From contig JAGVPT010000118.1 of assembly GCA_020052095.1 (NCBI GenBank), positions 1-32,276 of the forward strand: a stretch of DNA of 32,276 nt, read 5' to 3'. The DNA comes from Bacteroidota bacterium (GTDB taxonomy: Bacteria; Bacteroidota; Ignavibacteria; UBA10030; UBA8401). The position numbers and the translations under genes are program-made. Under the pieces are notes generated by a model that saw only the letters and a list, made by a program, of their open reading frames with translations, did not search any database and was not told where the DNA came from. Below, one piece after another: positions 1-7,717 of the stretch (positions are counted from its first letter, which is position 1; each line of letters opens with the position of its first letter).

Positions 1-50
1 CAAGGTCGGAACAAGTTTTTGCATGAGCCGTTCGTCACATTTAGTATTGT

Positions 51-123
<73 letters not shown>

Positions 124-203
124 CTGAATGAAAATATCGTCCCGTCTCTATCGGGATCGCAAACTCGAGGCACGAAGAAAATAATTACGGTACGGAGTTT
201 ACA

Positions 204-353
204 GTGAGAGACATCATAACATTAGAATGCACCGTTTGTAAGAATAGGAATTATTCTACAACGAAGAACAAGAAGAAGCAAACCGGACGCGTTGAGTACA
301 AGAAGTACTGTCGCTTCTGTGCCAAGCATACCCAGCATAAAGAGACGAAGTAA
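204..353 (+). CDS. rpmG: 50S ribosomal protein L33 (zinc-binding form)
   Basis: This short gene encodes 49 residues of L33, a small protein near the E site of the large subunit. It starts at GTG 204, with GGAG at 194-197 as ribosome binding site. The protein begins [12 protein letters not shown] and has two CxxC pairs (C9/C12 and C36/C39), which form the zinc knuckle of the C+ form of L33. The Lys-rich middle and the C-terminal KHTQHKETK match the family, and the length is typical (49-55). It lies between tRNA-Thr and tRNA-Trp, a place where many bacteria carry tuf or rpmG just before secE-nusG. Identification is from motif and context. Confidence 0.95.
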   Translation: MRDIITLECTVCKNRNYSTTKNKKKQTGRVEYKKYCRFCAKHTQHKETK

Positions 354-368
354 TTTCTGAATTCTCCT

Positions 369-441
369 ACGTGTGTAGCTCAATTGGTAGAGTAGCGGTC
401 TCCAAAACCGTTGGTTGGGGGTTCGAGTCCCTCCACACGTG
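369..441 (+). tRNA. tRNA-Trp (anticodon CCA)
   Basis: The acceptor arms ACGTGTG (369-375) and CACACGT (434-440) pair perfectly, with discriminator G441. The anticodon arm GCGGT-CTCCAAA-ACCGT gives anticodon CCA, which reads UGG tryptophan codons. The T-arm GGGGG-TTCGAGT-CCCTC (one G-U pair) is canonical. CCA is not encoded at the 3' end. The gene stands 15 bases after rpmG and 46 bases before secE. A tRNA-Trp directly before secE-nusG is a common bacterial arrangement. Confidence 0.97.
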
Positions 442-487
442 CGAAGGCTGTTCAGACCCATTGCACATTTTTATGAGAGCTTGACTA

Positions 488-670
488 ATGAAAGATAAAA
501 TAATCGCGTTCTTTGCGGATGTTTACAAAGAGATGAGTAAAGTGACGTGGCCCAAAAGAGACGAACTGCAGGATTCGACCGTCCTCGTGCTGGTGGTATG
601 TCTCATCATTGCGGCGTTCGTCTATTTTGTTGACACAATTGTGAGCCAGGCGCTCAAAGGAATCTTCTAA
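488..670 (+). CDS. secE: Preprotein translocase subunit SecE
   Basis: SecE is the small clamp subunit of the SecYEG channel in the inner membrane, and it stabilises SecY (encoded at 26362-27702). The protein has 60 residues, the usual length of single-span bacterial SecE. An amphipathic N-terminal helix carries the family motif KVTWPKRDE (residues 18-26), followed by one hydrophobic span at about residues 31-52 and a short tail. The gene lies 46 bases after tRNA-Trp and only 5 bases before nusG, so secE and nusG are certainly co-transcribed. The start ATG 488 has no strong Shine-Dalgarno sequence (GAGAGC at 475-480). Confidence 0.96.
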   Translation: MKDKIIAFFADVYKEMSKVTWPKRDELQDSTVLVLVVCLIIAAFVYFVDTIVSQALKGIF

Positions 671-675
671 ACTCT

Positions 676-1224
676 ATGATAGAAACAGCGGTGGATAAAA
701 AATGGTATGTCGTCCGAACGTATTCGGGACATGAGAACAAGGTGAAAGCATACCTCGAAAGCGAAGTCACACGCGCAGGCATGCAGGAAAAAATCTCCAA
801 CGTTCTCGTTCCATCGGAAAAAGTCTTCGAAGTGAAGGACGGAAAAAAGAAGAGCAAAACGAAGAACTTTTTTCCAGGATATATTCTTATCGAAGCTGTT
901 CTCGATGAGAAGACGAAGTACGTTATTCTCAATACACCATCTGTTATGAGCTTTGTCGGCTCGAAAGAAAAACCGGTGCCCCTGCAACCAGACGAGGTCA
1001 GACGGCTCATCGGCAAGATCGAACAAAAGGGTGACGTTGAGCAAATCGAGGTTCCATTCCATATCGGCGAACCGGTCAAAGTAATTAGCGGCCCGTTCAA
1101 TAATTTTTCGGGTTTTGTGCAAGAAGTGAACGAAGAGAAGATGAAATTGAAGGTCATGGTCAGCATTTTCGGACGGAAAACGCCCGTCGAGCTTGACTTC
1201 AGCCAAGTTGAGATAGAGAAGTAG
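676..1224 (+). CDS. nusG: Transcription termination/antitermination factor NusG
   Basis: NusG binds RNA polymerase, modulates pausing and termination, and can link the polymerase to ribosomal protein S10. The 182 residues show the NGN domain (about residues 9-112, starting WYVVRTYSGHE and including FFPGYI at 65-70) and a C-terminal KOW domain (about 128-155, with GEPVKVISGPF). The length matches the standard bacterial form, without the extra domain seen in some actinobacterial and thermophile NusG. The 5-base gap from secE and the following rplK fit the usual secE-nusG-rplKAJL order. Translation is probably coupled to secE, because no clear ribosome binding site is visible. Confidence 0.97.
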   Translation: MIETAVDKKWYVVRTYSGHENKVKAYLESEVTRAGMQEKISNVLVPSEKVFEVKDGKKKSKTKNFFPGYILIEAVLDEKTKYVILNTPSVMSFVGSKEKPVPLQPDEVRRLIGKIEQKGDVEQIEVPFHIGEPVKVISGPFNNFSGFVQEVNEEKMKLKVMVSIFGRKTPVELDFSQVEIEK

Positions 1225-1256
1225 CATTTTAACCAATTTTTGAGAGAACGTTTCGT

Positions 1257-1682
1257 ATGGCAAAGAAAATCGTAGGTTTCGTGAAGCTGCAAATTCCGGC
1301 TGGACAGGCAAACCCTGCGCCCCCCGTCGGTCCCGCACTCGGTCAAAAGGGAGTCAACATAATGGAGTTTTGCAAGCAATTTAACGCAAGAACTCAGGAG
1401 AAGATGGGACTCATCATTCCGGTAATCATCACGGTATACTCCGATAAATCGTTCACGTTCATTACCAAGACTCCACCGGCGGCAGTGTTGTTAATCAAGG
1501 CCGCAAAAGTGGAAAAAGGTTCTGGTGAGCCCAATCGCTTGAAAGTCGGAAAAGTCACCCGTGCACAAGTTAAGGAAATTGCGGAAATGAAAATGCCCGA
1601 CCTCAATGCTGCTAGTCTTGCAGCCGCGATGAGCATGGTCGAAGGCACAGCAAAGAGTCTCGGCATTACTGTAGAAGGCTAA
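1257..1682 (+). CDS. rplK: 50S ribosomal protein L11
   Basis: L11 forms the base of the L7/L12 stalk, binds the GTPase-associated region of 23S rRNA and helps elongation factors. The 141 residues match the standard length. The N-terminal domain has the proline-rich [19 protein letters not shown] stretch (residues 14-32), which is the thiostrepton-binding side. The C-terminal half (about 75-141) is the rRNA-binding domain and ends with the usual GTAKSLGI segment. The start ATG 1257 follows GAGAGAACG. It is 61 bases upstream of rplA, the usual partner. That spacer contains GCCGCAGGC, a small GC-rich hairpin of unknown role. Confidence 0.98.
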   Translation: MAKKIVGFVKLQIPAGQANPAPPVGPALGQKGVNIMEFCKQFNARTQEKMGLIIPVIITVYSDKSFTFITKTPPAAVLLIKAAKVEKGSGEPNRLKVGKVTRAQVKEIAEMKMPDLNAASLAAAMSMVEGTAKSLGITVEG

Positions 1683-1743
1683 ATTATTCACGTGGGAGTC
1701 GCGCCGCAGGCGGACGTTTGCACCACTATATAGAGGATAGGTC

Positions 1744-2436
1744 ATGAAACCAGGAAAACGTTCTAAAACCGCGTTAACCAAAGTCGACAAGAAGAAGTTC
1801 TATACTATAGAAGATGCAGTAGCGCTCGTAAAAGAAACAGCAACGGCGAAATTTAACGAATCAGTCGACATCGCGGTGCGTTTGGGCGTCGATCCGAAAA
1901 AAGCAGATCAGGCAGTCCGCGGAACAGTTTCACTCCCGCACGGTATCGGTAAAGAAGTGCGTGTGCTCGTGATGGCGAAGCCTCCGAAGGATGCCGACGC
2001 GAAGGCTGCAGGCGCTGACTACGCCGGGTTGCAGGAGTACGTGGAAAAGATTCAGGGTGGATGGGCTGACATTGATGTCATTATCGCAACGCCGGATGTG
2101 ATGGTGGAGGTAGGAAAGCTCGGAAAAATTCTTGGTCCGCGCGGACTCATGCCGAATCCGAAAAGCGGAACCGTAACGGCAGATGTCGCGACGGCCGTGA
2201 AAGAAGTGAAAGCGGGGAAGATAGAATTTCGTGTTGACAAGGCCGGCGTAGTCCATGCACAAGTCGGCAAAGCAAATTTTGAAAAAGAGAAGCTGGTTGA
2301 AAATGTCAAAGCGTTTCTTGTGACGATCGGCCGGCTGAAGCCTGCGACGGCAAAGGGACAGTACGTGAAGAGCATTGCAGTTTCTTCAACGATGGGCCCG
2401 GGCATTCATATCGACCGCGGCGTGGTTCAGGGATAA
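1744..2436 (+). CDS. rplA: 50S ribosomal protein L1
   Basis: L1 forms the mobile L1 stalk that moves deacylated tRNA out of the E site. In many bacteria it also represses its own operon. The 230 residues match the family length. Signatures include the N-terminal [19 protein letters not shown], the VDPKKADQ segment, [15 protein letters not shown] in the middle, and a C-terminal [11 protein letters not shown] segment. The start ATG 1744 is preceded by GAGGATAGG at 1733-1741. It lies after rplK. The 131-base gap that follows carries the rplJ leader, so L1 and L10 levels may be set separately. Confidence 0.98.
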   Translation: MKPGKRSKTALTKVDKKKFYTIEDAVALVKETATAKFNESVDIAVRLGVDPKKADQAVRGTVSLPHGIGKEVRVLVMAKPPKDADAKAAGADYAGLQEYVEKIQGGWADIDVIIATPDVMVEVGKLGKILGPRGLMPNPKSGTVTADVATAVKEVKAGKIEFRVDKAGVVHAQVGKANFEKEKLVENVKAFLVTIGRLKPATAKGQYVKSIAVSSTMGPGIHIDRGVVQG

Positions 2437-2500
2437 CCATTGGCACGAAGAGAAATTCTTACTAGAGAAAATCACGCACTCACTTAATTCATTCTTTTGC

Positions 2501-2540
2501 AAGTGATGCCTTCAGCACATCGAGGGGCTTCTCATCGCTT
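2501..2540 (+). promoter_or_regulatory. Probable L10 (rplJ) autoregulatory leader hairpin
   Basis: In the 131-base gap before rplJ, AAGTGATG (2501-2508) pairs with CATCGCTT (2533-2540) as an 8-bp stem with one G-U. Inside it, CCTTC (2509-2513) pairs with GAGGG (2522-2526) around an 8-base loop, leaving a one-sided bulge GCTTCT (2527-2532). This bulged stem at this position resembles the rplJ leaders to which the L10-L12 complex binds to repress translation in many bacteria. The fold is seen in the sequence. Binding by L10 is inferred from family knowledge, and no covariance model was run. Confidence 0.6.
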
Positions 2541-2567
2541 ACAGCAGAAACAACGAAATAACGAACA

Positions 2568-3089
2568 ATGAAAAAGTCAGAGAAAGAACAGATTGTCGCC
2601 GATGTGCGGGAAAAAATCTCCCGTGCCAAGGGTATGTTCTTCACCGATTACAGCGGCATTACCGTGGAGCAAGCGACGGAGCTTCGTCGCGAGTTTCGCA
2701 AATCGGGCATCGACTACAAAGTCGTGAAGAATACGCTCGCTCGGAAGGCACTTGAAAGCGTAACGGGATACGACGGGGTTTACAAAAGCCTCGCGGGTCC
2801 GACCGGTATCGCTTTCAGCTACGATGATCCTGTGACGCCGGCGAAAATCATTAAAAAGTTCCATGATAAAAACGAAAAGCTCTCCTGCAAAGTATGCGTG
2901 ATCGACAAACAGGTCTTCGACGGTGCAAAGCTCGATGAACTGTCGAAACTTCCGTCGCGTGCAGAAATTGTGGCGAGCATTCTAGGGAGCATCCAGGCTC
3001 CGATCAGCGGCATCGTCGGTTCCATTAATGCCGTGTTCAGGGACCTCGTAGGCGTGATCGATGCAATCGAGAAGAAAAAAGCAGCATAG
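2568..3089 (+). CDS. rplJ: 50S ribosomal protein L10
   Basis: L10 anchors the L7/L12 dimers on the ribosomal stalk. The 173 residues match the family. The N-terminal rRNA-binding domain includes FFTDYSGITVEQATELR (24-40) and the KVVKNTLARKAL segment. The C-terminal helix that binds L12 dimers is the last ~40 residues. The start ATG 2568 has only A-rich sequence before it (AACGAAATAACGAACA) and no Shine-Dalgarno motif. This is compatible with translation control by the leader hairpin at 2501-2540. rplL follows 51 bases later. Confidence 0.97.
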   Translation: MKKSEKEQIVADVREKISRAKGMFFTDYSGITVEQATELRREFRKSGIDYKVVKNTLARKALESVTGYDGVYKSLAGPTGIAFSYDDPVTPAKIIKKFHDKNEKLSCKVCVIDKQVFDGAKLDELSKLPSRAEIVASILGSIQAPISGIVGSINAVFRDLVGVIDAIEKKKAA

Positions 3090-3140
3090 CTTTCTGTTCA
3101 ATGAATGTGAAATCAAATTTATCAAAAGGAGAAAGAACCA

Positions 3141-3515
3141 ATGTCAGCAGTAGCAGAATTAGTAGAAAAAATCGAGAAGCTCACCCTGCTTGAAGCAGCG
3201 GAATTGAAGAAAGCCCTTGAAGAAAAATTCGGCGTCACCGCAGCGGCCCCGATGATGATGGCGGGACCGGCAGCAGCGGCAGCAGCTCCTGCGGCCGAAG
3301 TACAAACTGAGTTTACGGTTCTCCTCAAAGAAGCCGGTGGTCAGAAAATCAATGTGATCAAAGTCGTCCGCGCAGCGACAGGTCTTGGCTTGAAAGAAGC
3401 AAAAGACCTTGTTGATAGCGCACCGAAAAGCGTCAAGGAAGGCTTGAATAAGGACGATGCGGAAAAGTTGAAGAAGGAACTGGAAGACGCGGGCGCAAAA
3501 GTAGAACTGAAGTAA
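3141..3515 (+). CDS. rplL: 50S ribosomal protein L7/L12
   Basis: L7/L12 is the multi-copy acidic stalk protein that recruits and stimulates EF-Tu, EF-G and IF2. The 124 residues show the N-terminal dimerisation domain (1-31), an Ala/Pro/Met-rich flexible hinge (about 32-53), and the globular C-terminal domain (54-124) with [16 protein letters not shown], the factor-binding helix. AAAGGAG (3126-3132) lies 8 bases before ATG 3141. This strong ribosome binding site, compared with none for rplJ, fits the need for four or more L12 copies per L10. The gene is followed by a long spacer before rpoB. Confidence 0.98.
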   Translation: MSAVAELVEKIEKLTLLEAAELKKALEEKFGVTAAAPMMMAGPAAAAAAPAAEVQTEFTVLLKEAGGQKINVIKVVRAATGLGLKEAKDLVDSAPKSVKEGLNKDDAEKLKKELEDAGAKVELK

Positions 3516-3848
3516 TTGCGCTGGTCCTTGCCTGTGAGTCCTTTTTCGAACTTTTTCTGAAGGGTTCATGCTACGTTGTACTCTAAATTGTCTTTCCTAG
3601 TATGATGAACAAGCCGATGGCGCCTGCCTGCGGGCAGAACGCGCTATCGGCTTGTGTAGTCTATTCACTGTTGAACGGAGCAGAAGGCGTAACGGAAGAA
3701 AAGCCCAGTGATTGTGCATCGAGCAAAACCAATACGAGAGTCGTTCCACTCGATGAACAAGAGACGCTTTTCCTTCCTCGTGGCTCACGATAGCATCAGA
3801 ATATTGTTTAACAATTAATGGGTCACACGACCCGAAGGAGCGGTTGCA
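3516..3848 (+). other. Long non-coding spacer between rplL and rpoB
   Basis: This is the only stretch of more than 300 bases without a gene. It holds a large hairpin (3609-3655), a weak promoter-like pair TTGTAC (3576-3581) and TAGTAT (3598-3603) with 16 bases between, and a small palindrome ATTGTTTAACAAT (3803-3815). The rpoB ribosome binding site GAAGGAG (3834-3840) is at its end. A short open frame (3602-3793) inside it looks accidental. In E. coli the rplL-rpoB spacer is also about 320 bases and holds an attenuator and an RNase III site that lower rpoBC output. A similar role here is an inference from position. Confidence 0.7.
3609..3655 (+). promoter_or_regulatory. Strong long hairpin in rplL-rpoB spacer (attenuator or RNase III site candidate)
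   Basis: Bases 3609-3623 pair with 3641-3655 (15 bp, one G-U). An inner stem CTGCC (3624-3628) and GGCAG (3633-3637) closes a TGCG loop, which is a UNCG-type tetraloop on a C-G pair. Only three bases (AAC, 3638-3640) are unpaired on the 3' side. No T-run follows (TGTAGTCTATT), so it is not a normal intrinsic terminator. Position and strength suggest transcript processing or partial attenuation between stalk proteins and polymerase genes. Alternatively it is an inserted palindromic repeat. Confidence 0.7.
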
Positions 3849-6800
3849 TTGAAAAGCCAATCCAATGGATCCATCGGCCAAGAAGGCGGCCGGTTTTCGT
3901 TCGCAAAGATCCCCACAGTCGTTGAATACCCCGACCTGCTGAATGTCCAAATGGAGTCGTTCGAGCATTTCCTGCAAGAACGCGTTCCGCCGCACAAGCG
4001 GAAGACCAAAGGCCTGCAGCAAGTGTTCATCATGAACTTTCCGATCATGGATACTCGCGAGAATTATCTTCTCGAGTTCGTCGAGTACTTTGTTGAAAAG
4101 CCGAAATATTCAATGCGCGAATGTCAGGAGCGGGGATTGACGTACGCAGTACCGCTGAAGGCGAAGCTGCGCCTTTCCACCAAAGCGGAGAACGGAAAAG
4201 ATTTTTCCGATACGATTGAAGAGGTTGTCTATCTCGGGAACCTGCCGTACATGACCGATCGGGGAACGTTTATTATAAACGGCGCAGAACGTGTCATCGT
4301 CAGCCAGTTGCACCGTTCGCCAGGTGTCTTCTTCGGTGAGTCAGTGCATCCGAACGGCACACCGATATTTTCTGCCCGCATTATCCCGTTCCGCGGTTCA
4401 TGGGTCGAGTTCACCACCGATATCAATAATGTGATGTACGCATACATCGACCGGAAGAAGAAATTTCCGGTGACCACGCTGCTTCGCGCACTCGGGTATT
4501 CTTCCGATGACGAGATCCTCGAACTCTTCAGCCTCGTGGAAGAAGTGAAGCTTGTGGATATCGATCTGAAAGATTATCTCGGTCGCATCATTTGCGGCGA
4601 CGTTGTCGATCGAAAAACCGGCGAGATCATCATCAACAAGGATGCAACGCTGAGTGATGAGATGATCAAGAAGATTAGAAAGGCGGAAGTGAAAAAGATC
4701 CGCTTCTTGAAGTCTGAGGAAACGGCGGAGCGCTCCGTTATCGCAAACACAATTCAGAAAGACAGCGTCCATAGCGAGGAAGACGCGCTCGAAGCAATTT
4801 ACCGGCAACTTCGCTCGGGCGATGCGCCTGATCTCGACACCGCGAAGAATCTCATCGACAAGTTGTTCTTCAATCCGAAGAGATACGATCTCGGCGACGT
4901 CGGCCGGCATCGTCTCAACTCGAAATTGAAATTGGACATCTCGGCAGCGACGACGACGTTGACGAAGACCGACATCATCGCCATCATTAAATATTTGCTT
5001 GATTTGCAGCAAGGCAAGACATCGGTCGATGATATCGATCATCTTGGCAATCGCCGCGTGCGGACAGTCGGGGAACAAATTGCTGCGCAATTCAACGTGG
5101 GTCTGTCAAGAATGTGCCGCACGGTGCGCGAGCGCATGAACATCCGCGACCAGGAAGCTTTCACGCCTGCTGACCTCGTGAATGCGCGAACGATTACGAG
5201 CGTCATCAATGCGTTCTTCGGGACGAACCAGCTTTCCCAATACATGGATCAAACGAATCCGTTGGCCGAGCTGACAAACAAGCGCCGCATGTCGGCGCTC
5301 GGACCGGGTGGCTTAACGCGCGAACGAGCTGGCTTTGAAGTTCGCGACGTTCATTACACGCACTACGGCCGCCTGTGTCCGATCGAAACGCCGGAAGGCC
5401 CAAACATAGGATTGATCTCTTCGCTCTGCATGCACGCCCGCGTGAACGAATTCGGATTTATCGAGACACCCTACCGTCCTGTGCGTAAAGGAAAAGTTTC
5501 CGATACGGAAATTGAATTTCTGAACGCCGAACAGGAAGACGAATACATCATCGCGCAGGCAAATGTGCCGCTCGATGAGCGAAACCGATTCAAGACCGAC
5601 CGCGTGACTTCGCGACATCGCGGTGATTTTGTTGTGCATCCGCCCGACGACATTCAGTACATGGATGTGGCACCGACGCAAATTGTCAGTGCGGCAGCGG
5701 CACTTATACCGTTTCTCGAACACGATGATGCGAACCGCGCCCTGATGGGATCGAACATGCAGCGGCAGTCTGTTCCGTTGCTTCGCCCGCATGCGCCCAT
5801 TGTTGGAACAGGGCTTGAGGAAATGGTCGCGCGCGATTCCCGCACGTGCATCATTGCCGAACGCGCAGGTGTTGTTGAAAACGTTTCCGGCGACAGGATC
5901 ATCGTCGTGTACGATATCGACGAAACGAACACCGAAGCCCTCGTCAGTTTTGAGGACAAGCGGCGTGTTGAATATCAGCTGACGAAGTTCTTCCGCACGA
6001 ACCAGGATACCTGTATTAATCAAAAAGCGATCGTGGTGCCCGGACAGCGCTTCAAAAAAAGTGAGGTTCTCGCTGACGGTTGTGCGACCGACCACGGCGA
6101 GTTGGCGCTCGGTCGAAACGTTCTCGTCGCGTTCATGCCGTGGCGCGGTTACAACTTCGAAGACGCCATCATCATGAATGAGCGTATCGTCTCCGAAGAC
6201 GTTTACACCTCGATTCATATAGAGGAGTTTGAGCTGCAGGTGCGCGACACAAAGCGCGGTGAAGAAGAATTAACGCGTGAAATTCCCAATGTGAGCGAAG
6301 AAGCGACCAAAGATCTGGACGAAAACGGAATTATTCGCATCGGCGCGGAGGTGAAAGAGGGCGACATCCTTATCGGAAAAATCACGCCGAAAGGTGAGAC
6401 CGATCCCACGCCGGAAGAGAAACTGTTGAAAGCCATCTTCGGCGAAAAAGCGGGCGATGTGAAGGATGCGTCGTTGAAAGCTCCTCCGGGAATGAAAGGC
6501 ATCGTCATTGAAACGAAGCTCTTCAGCCGGAAGAAAAAAGACGCAGAGACGAAAAAAGAGGACAAGAAGCACCTGGATGTGATTGAGAAGCAGCGGCGCA
6601 AGGATATCAAGGATCACTACGAAAAATTGGGGCGGAAGCTTGACCTTCTCCTCAATGAGGAGAAATCAATCGGTGTGCGCGACACCGCCGGAAACGTGGT
6701 GTTCCGCAGCGGCACACAATTCAAAGAAGGGACGTTCTCGACGTACGACAATCTTGAGAAGCTTGACTTTTCGCAAGACTGGGTCGACGAGAAGCGGAAA

Positions 6801-7640
6801 AATAATTTACTCATCCGTATTTTTGATAACTACTTCGATGCGCTCAACCATATCGAGGAAGCGTACAAGCATGAGAAGAACAAGATCATGCTCGGCGACG
6901 AACTGCCCCCAGGCATTGTTCAACTCGCAAAAGTGTACGTTGCGAAAAAGCGCAAGCTCTCTGTCGGCGATAAAATGGCCGGACGACATGGTAACAAGGG
7001 CGTTGTTGCGGCAATTGTTCCCCGGGAGGATATGCCCTTCATGCCCGATGGGACACCTGTCGACATCGTTCTCAATCCGCTTGGCGTTCCTTCGCGCATG
7101 AATCTTGGACAGTTGTTCGAGACAGCGCTTGGATGGGCGGGGAAGGCACTCGGAGTGAAGTTCGCAACGCCGATTTTCGACGGCGCAAGCTGGGAGGATG
7201 TTCAGGATCAGTTGAAGAAAGCGAGCCTGCACCAGGAATCACGCAGCATCATGCACGACGGACGGACGGGAGAACGCTTCGACCAGGAGGTAACTGTCGG
7301 CTACATTTACATGATGAAGCTCTCGCATCTCGTGGACGATAAGATTCACGCTCGCTCCATCGGACCGTACTCGCTCATCACACAACAACCGCTCGGCGGA
7401 AAAGCGCAGTTCGGCGGTCAGCGATTCGGAGAAATGGAAGTGTGGGCGCTGCAAGGATATGGCGCCGCACATGTGTTGCAGGAAATCCTCACAGTGAAAT
7501 CCGACGACGTTGTTGGACGGGCGAAAGTCTATGAAGCAATCGTCAAGGGAGACAATTTGCCCGATTCGAACATTCCGGAATCGTTCAACGTGTTGATCCG
7601 CGAGCTGCAGGGATTGGGACTCGAAATGAAGATCGAGTAA
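3849..7640 (+). CDS. rpoB: DNA-directed RNA polymerase subunit beta
   Basis: RpoB forms one half of the catalytic cleft of RNA polymerase. The 1263 residues are near the length in Bacteroidota. The start is TTG 3849, chosen because GAAGGAG (3834-3840) sits 8 bases upstream and no ATG nearby fits. The rifampicin region (about residues 460-490) contains [12 protein letters not shown] and [15 protein letters not shown]. The catalytic-side [12 protein letters not shown] motif is at residues 1040-1051. The C-terminus has [19 protein letters not shown] and ends [10 protein letters not shown]. An oddity is Asn477 at the position of E. coli His526, a rifampicin-contact residue. rpoC follows after 77 bases. 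Confidence 0.98.
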   Translation: MKSQSNGSIGQEGGRFSFAKIPTVVEYPDLLNVQMESFEHFLQERVPPHKRKTKGLQQVFIMNFPIMDTRENYLLEFVEYFVEKPKYSMRECQERGLTYAVPLKAKLRLSTKAENGKDFSDTIEEVVYLGNLPYMTDRGTFIINGAERVIVSQLHRSPGVFFGESVHPNGTPIFSARIIPFRGSWVEFTTDINNVMYAYIDRKKKFPVTTLLRALGYSSDDEILELFSLVEEVKLVDIDLKDYLGRIICGDVVDRKTGEIIINKDATLSDEMIKKIRKAEVKKIRFLKSEETAERSVIANTIQKDSVHSEEDALEAIYRQLRSGDAPDLDTAKNLIDKLFFNPKRYDLGDVGRHRLNSKLKLDISAATTTLTKTDIIAIIKYLLDLQQGKTSVDDIDHLGNRRVRTVGEQIAAQFNVGLSRMCRTVRERMNIRDQEAFTPADLVNARTITSVINAFFGTNQLSQYMDQTNPLAELTNKRRMSALGPGGLTRERAGFEVRDVHYTHYGRLCPIETPEGPNIGLISSLCMHARVNEFGFIETPYRPVRKGKVSDTEIEFLNAEQEDEYIIAQANVPLDERNRFKTDRVTSRHRGDFVVHPPDDIQYMDVAPTQIVSAAAALIPFLEHDDANRALMGSNMQRQSVPLLRPHAPIVGTGLEEMVARDSRTCIIAERAGVVENVSGDRIIVVYDIDETNTEALVSFEDKRRVEYQLTKFFRTNQDTCINQKAIVVPGQRFKKSEVLADGCATDHGELALGRNVLVAFMPWRGYNFEDAIIMNERIVSEDVYTSIHIEEFELQVRDTKRGEEELTREIPNVSEEATKDLDENGIIRIGAEVKEGDILIGKITPKGETDPTPEEKLLKAIFGEKAGDVKDASLKAPPGMKGIVIETKLFSRKKKDAETKKEDKKHLDVIEKQRRKDIKDHYEKLGRKLDLLLNEEKSIGVRDTAGNVVFRSGTQFKEGTFSTYDNLEKLDFSQDWVDEKRKNNLLIRIFDNYFDALNHIEEAYKHEKNKIMLGDELPPGIVQLAKVYVAKKRKLSVGDKMAGRHGNKGVVAAIVPREDMPFMPDGTPVDIVLNPLGVPSRMNLGQLFETALGWAGKALGVKFATPIFDGASWEDVQDQLKKASLHQESRSIMHDGRTGERFDQEVTVGYIYMMKLSHLVDDKIHARSIGPYSLITQQPLGGKAQFGGQRFGEMEVWALQGYGAAHVLQEILTVKSDDVVGRAKVYEAIVKGDNLPDSNIPESFNVLIRELQGLGLEMKIE

Positions 7641-7717
7641 ACGAAAAAGATGCCGGACGAGCCGAGCGCTACGGTAGCGATGCCGCCGTTAGAAACTTCA
7701 TTATTGGAGATTGGCGT

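Noticed and set aside
19-47. TTGCAT and TAGTAT with 17 bases between, before tRNA-Thr
   Set aside because: The -10-like box ends only 3 bases before the mature tRNA, so a transcript start would fall inside the tRNA.
1682-1743. GC-rich GCCGCAGGC element between rplK and rplA as an L1 target
   Set aside because: The stem is only 3 bp with interruptions and does not resemble the L1 binding site that I know.
2440-2468. TTGGCA and TAGAGA with 17 bases between, before rplJ
   Set aside because: The -10 has only 3 of 6 matches. Too weak to call a promoter.
3602-3793. 63-residue open frame in the rplL-rpoB spacer
   Set aside because: It lies over the big hairpin, has no ribosome binding site, and its Cys/Ser-mixed sequence resembles no family. 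Probably chance.
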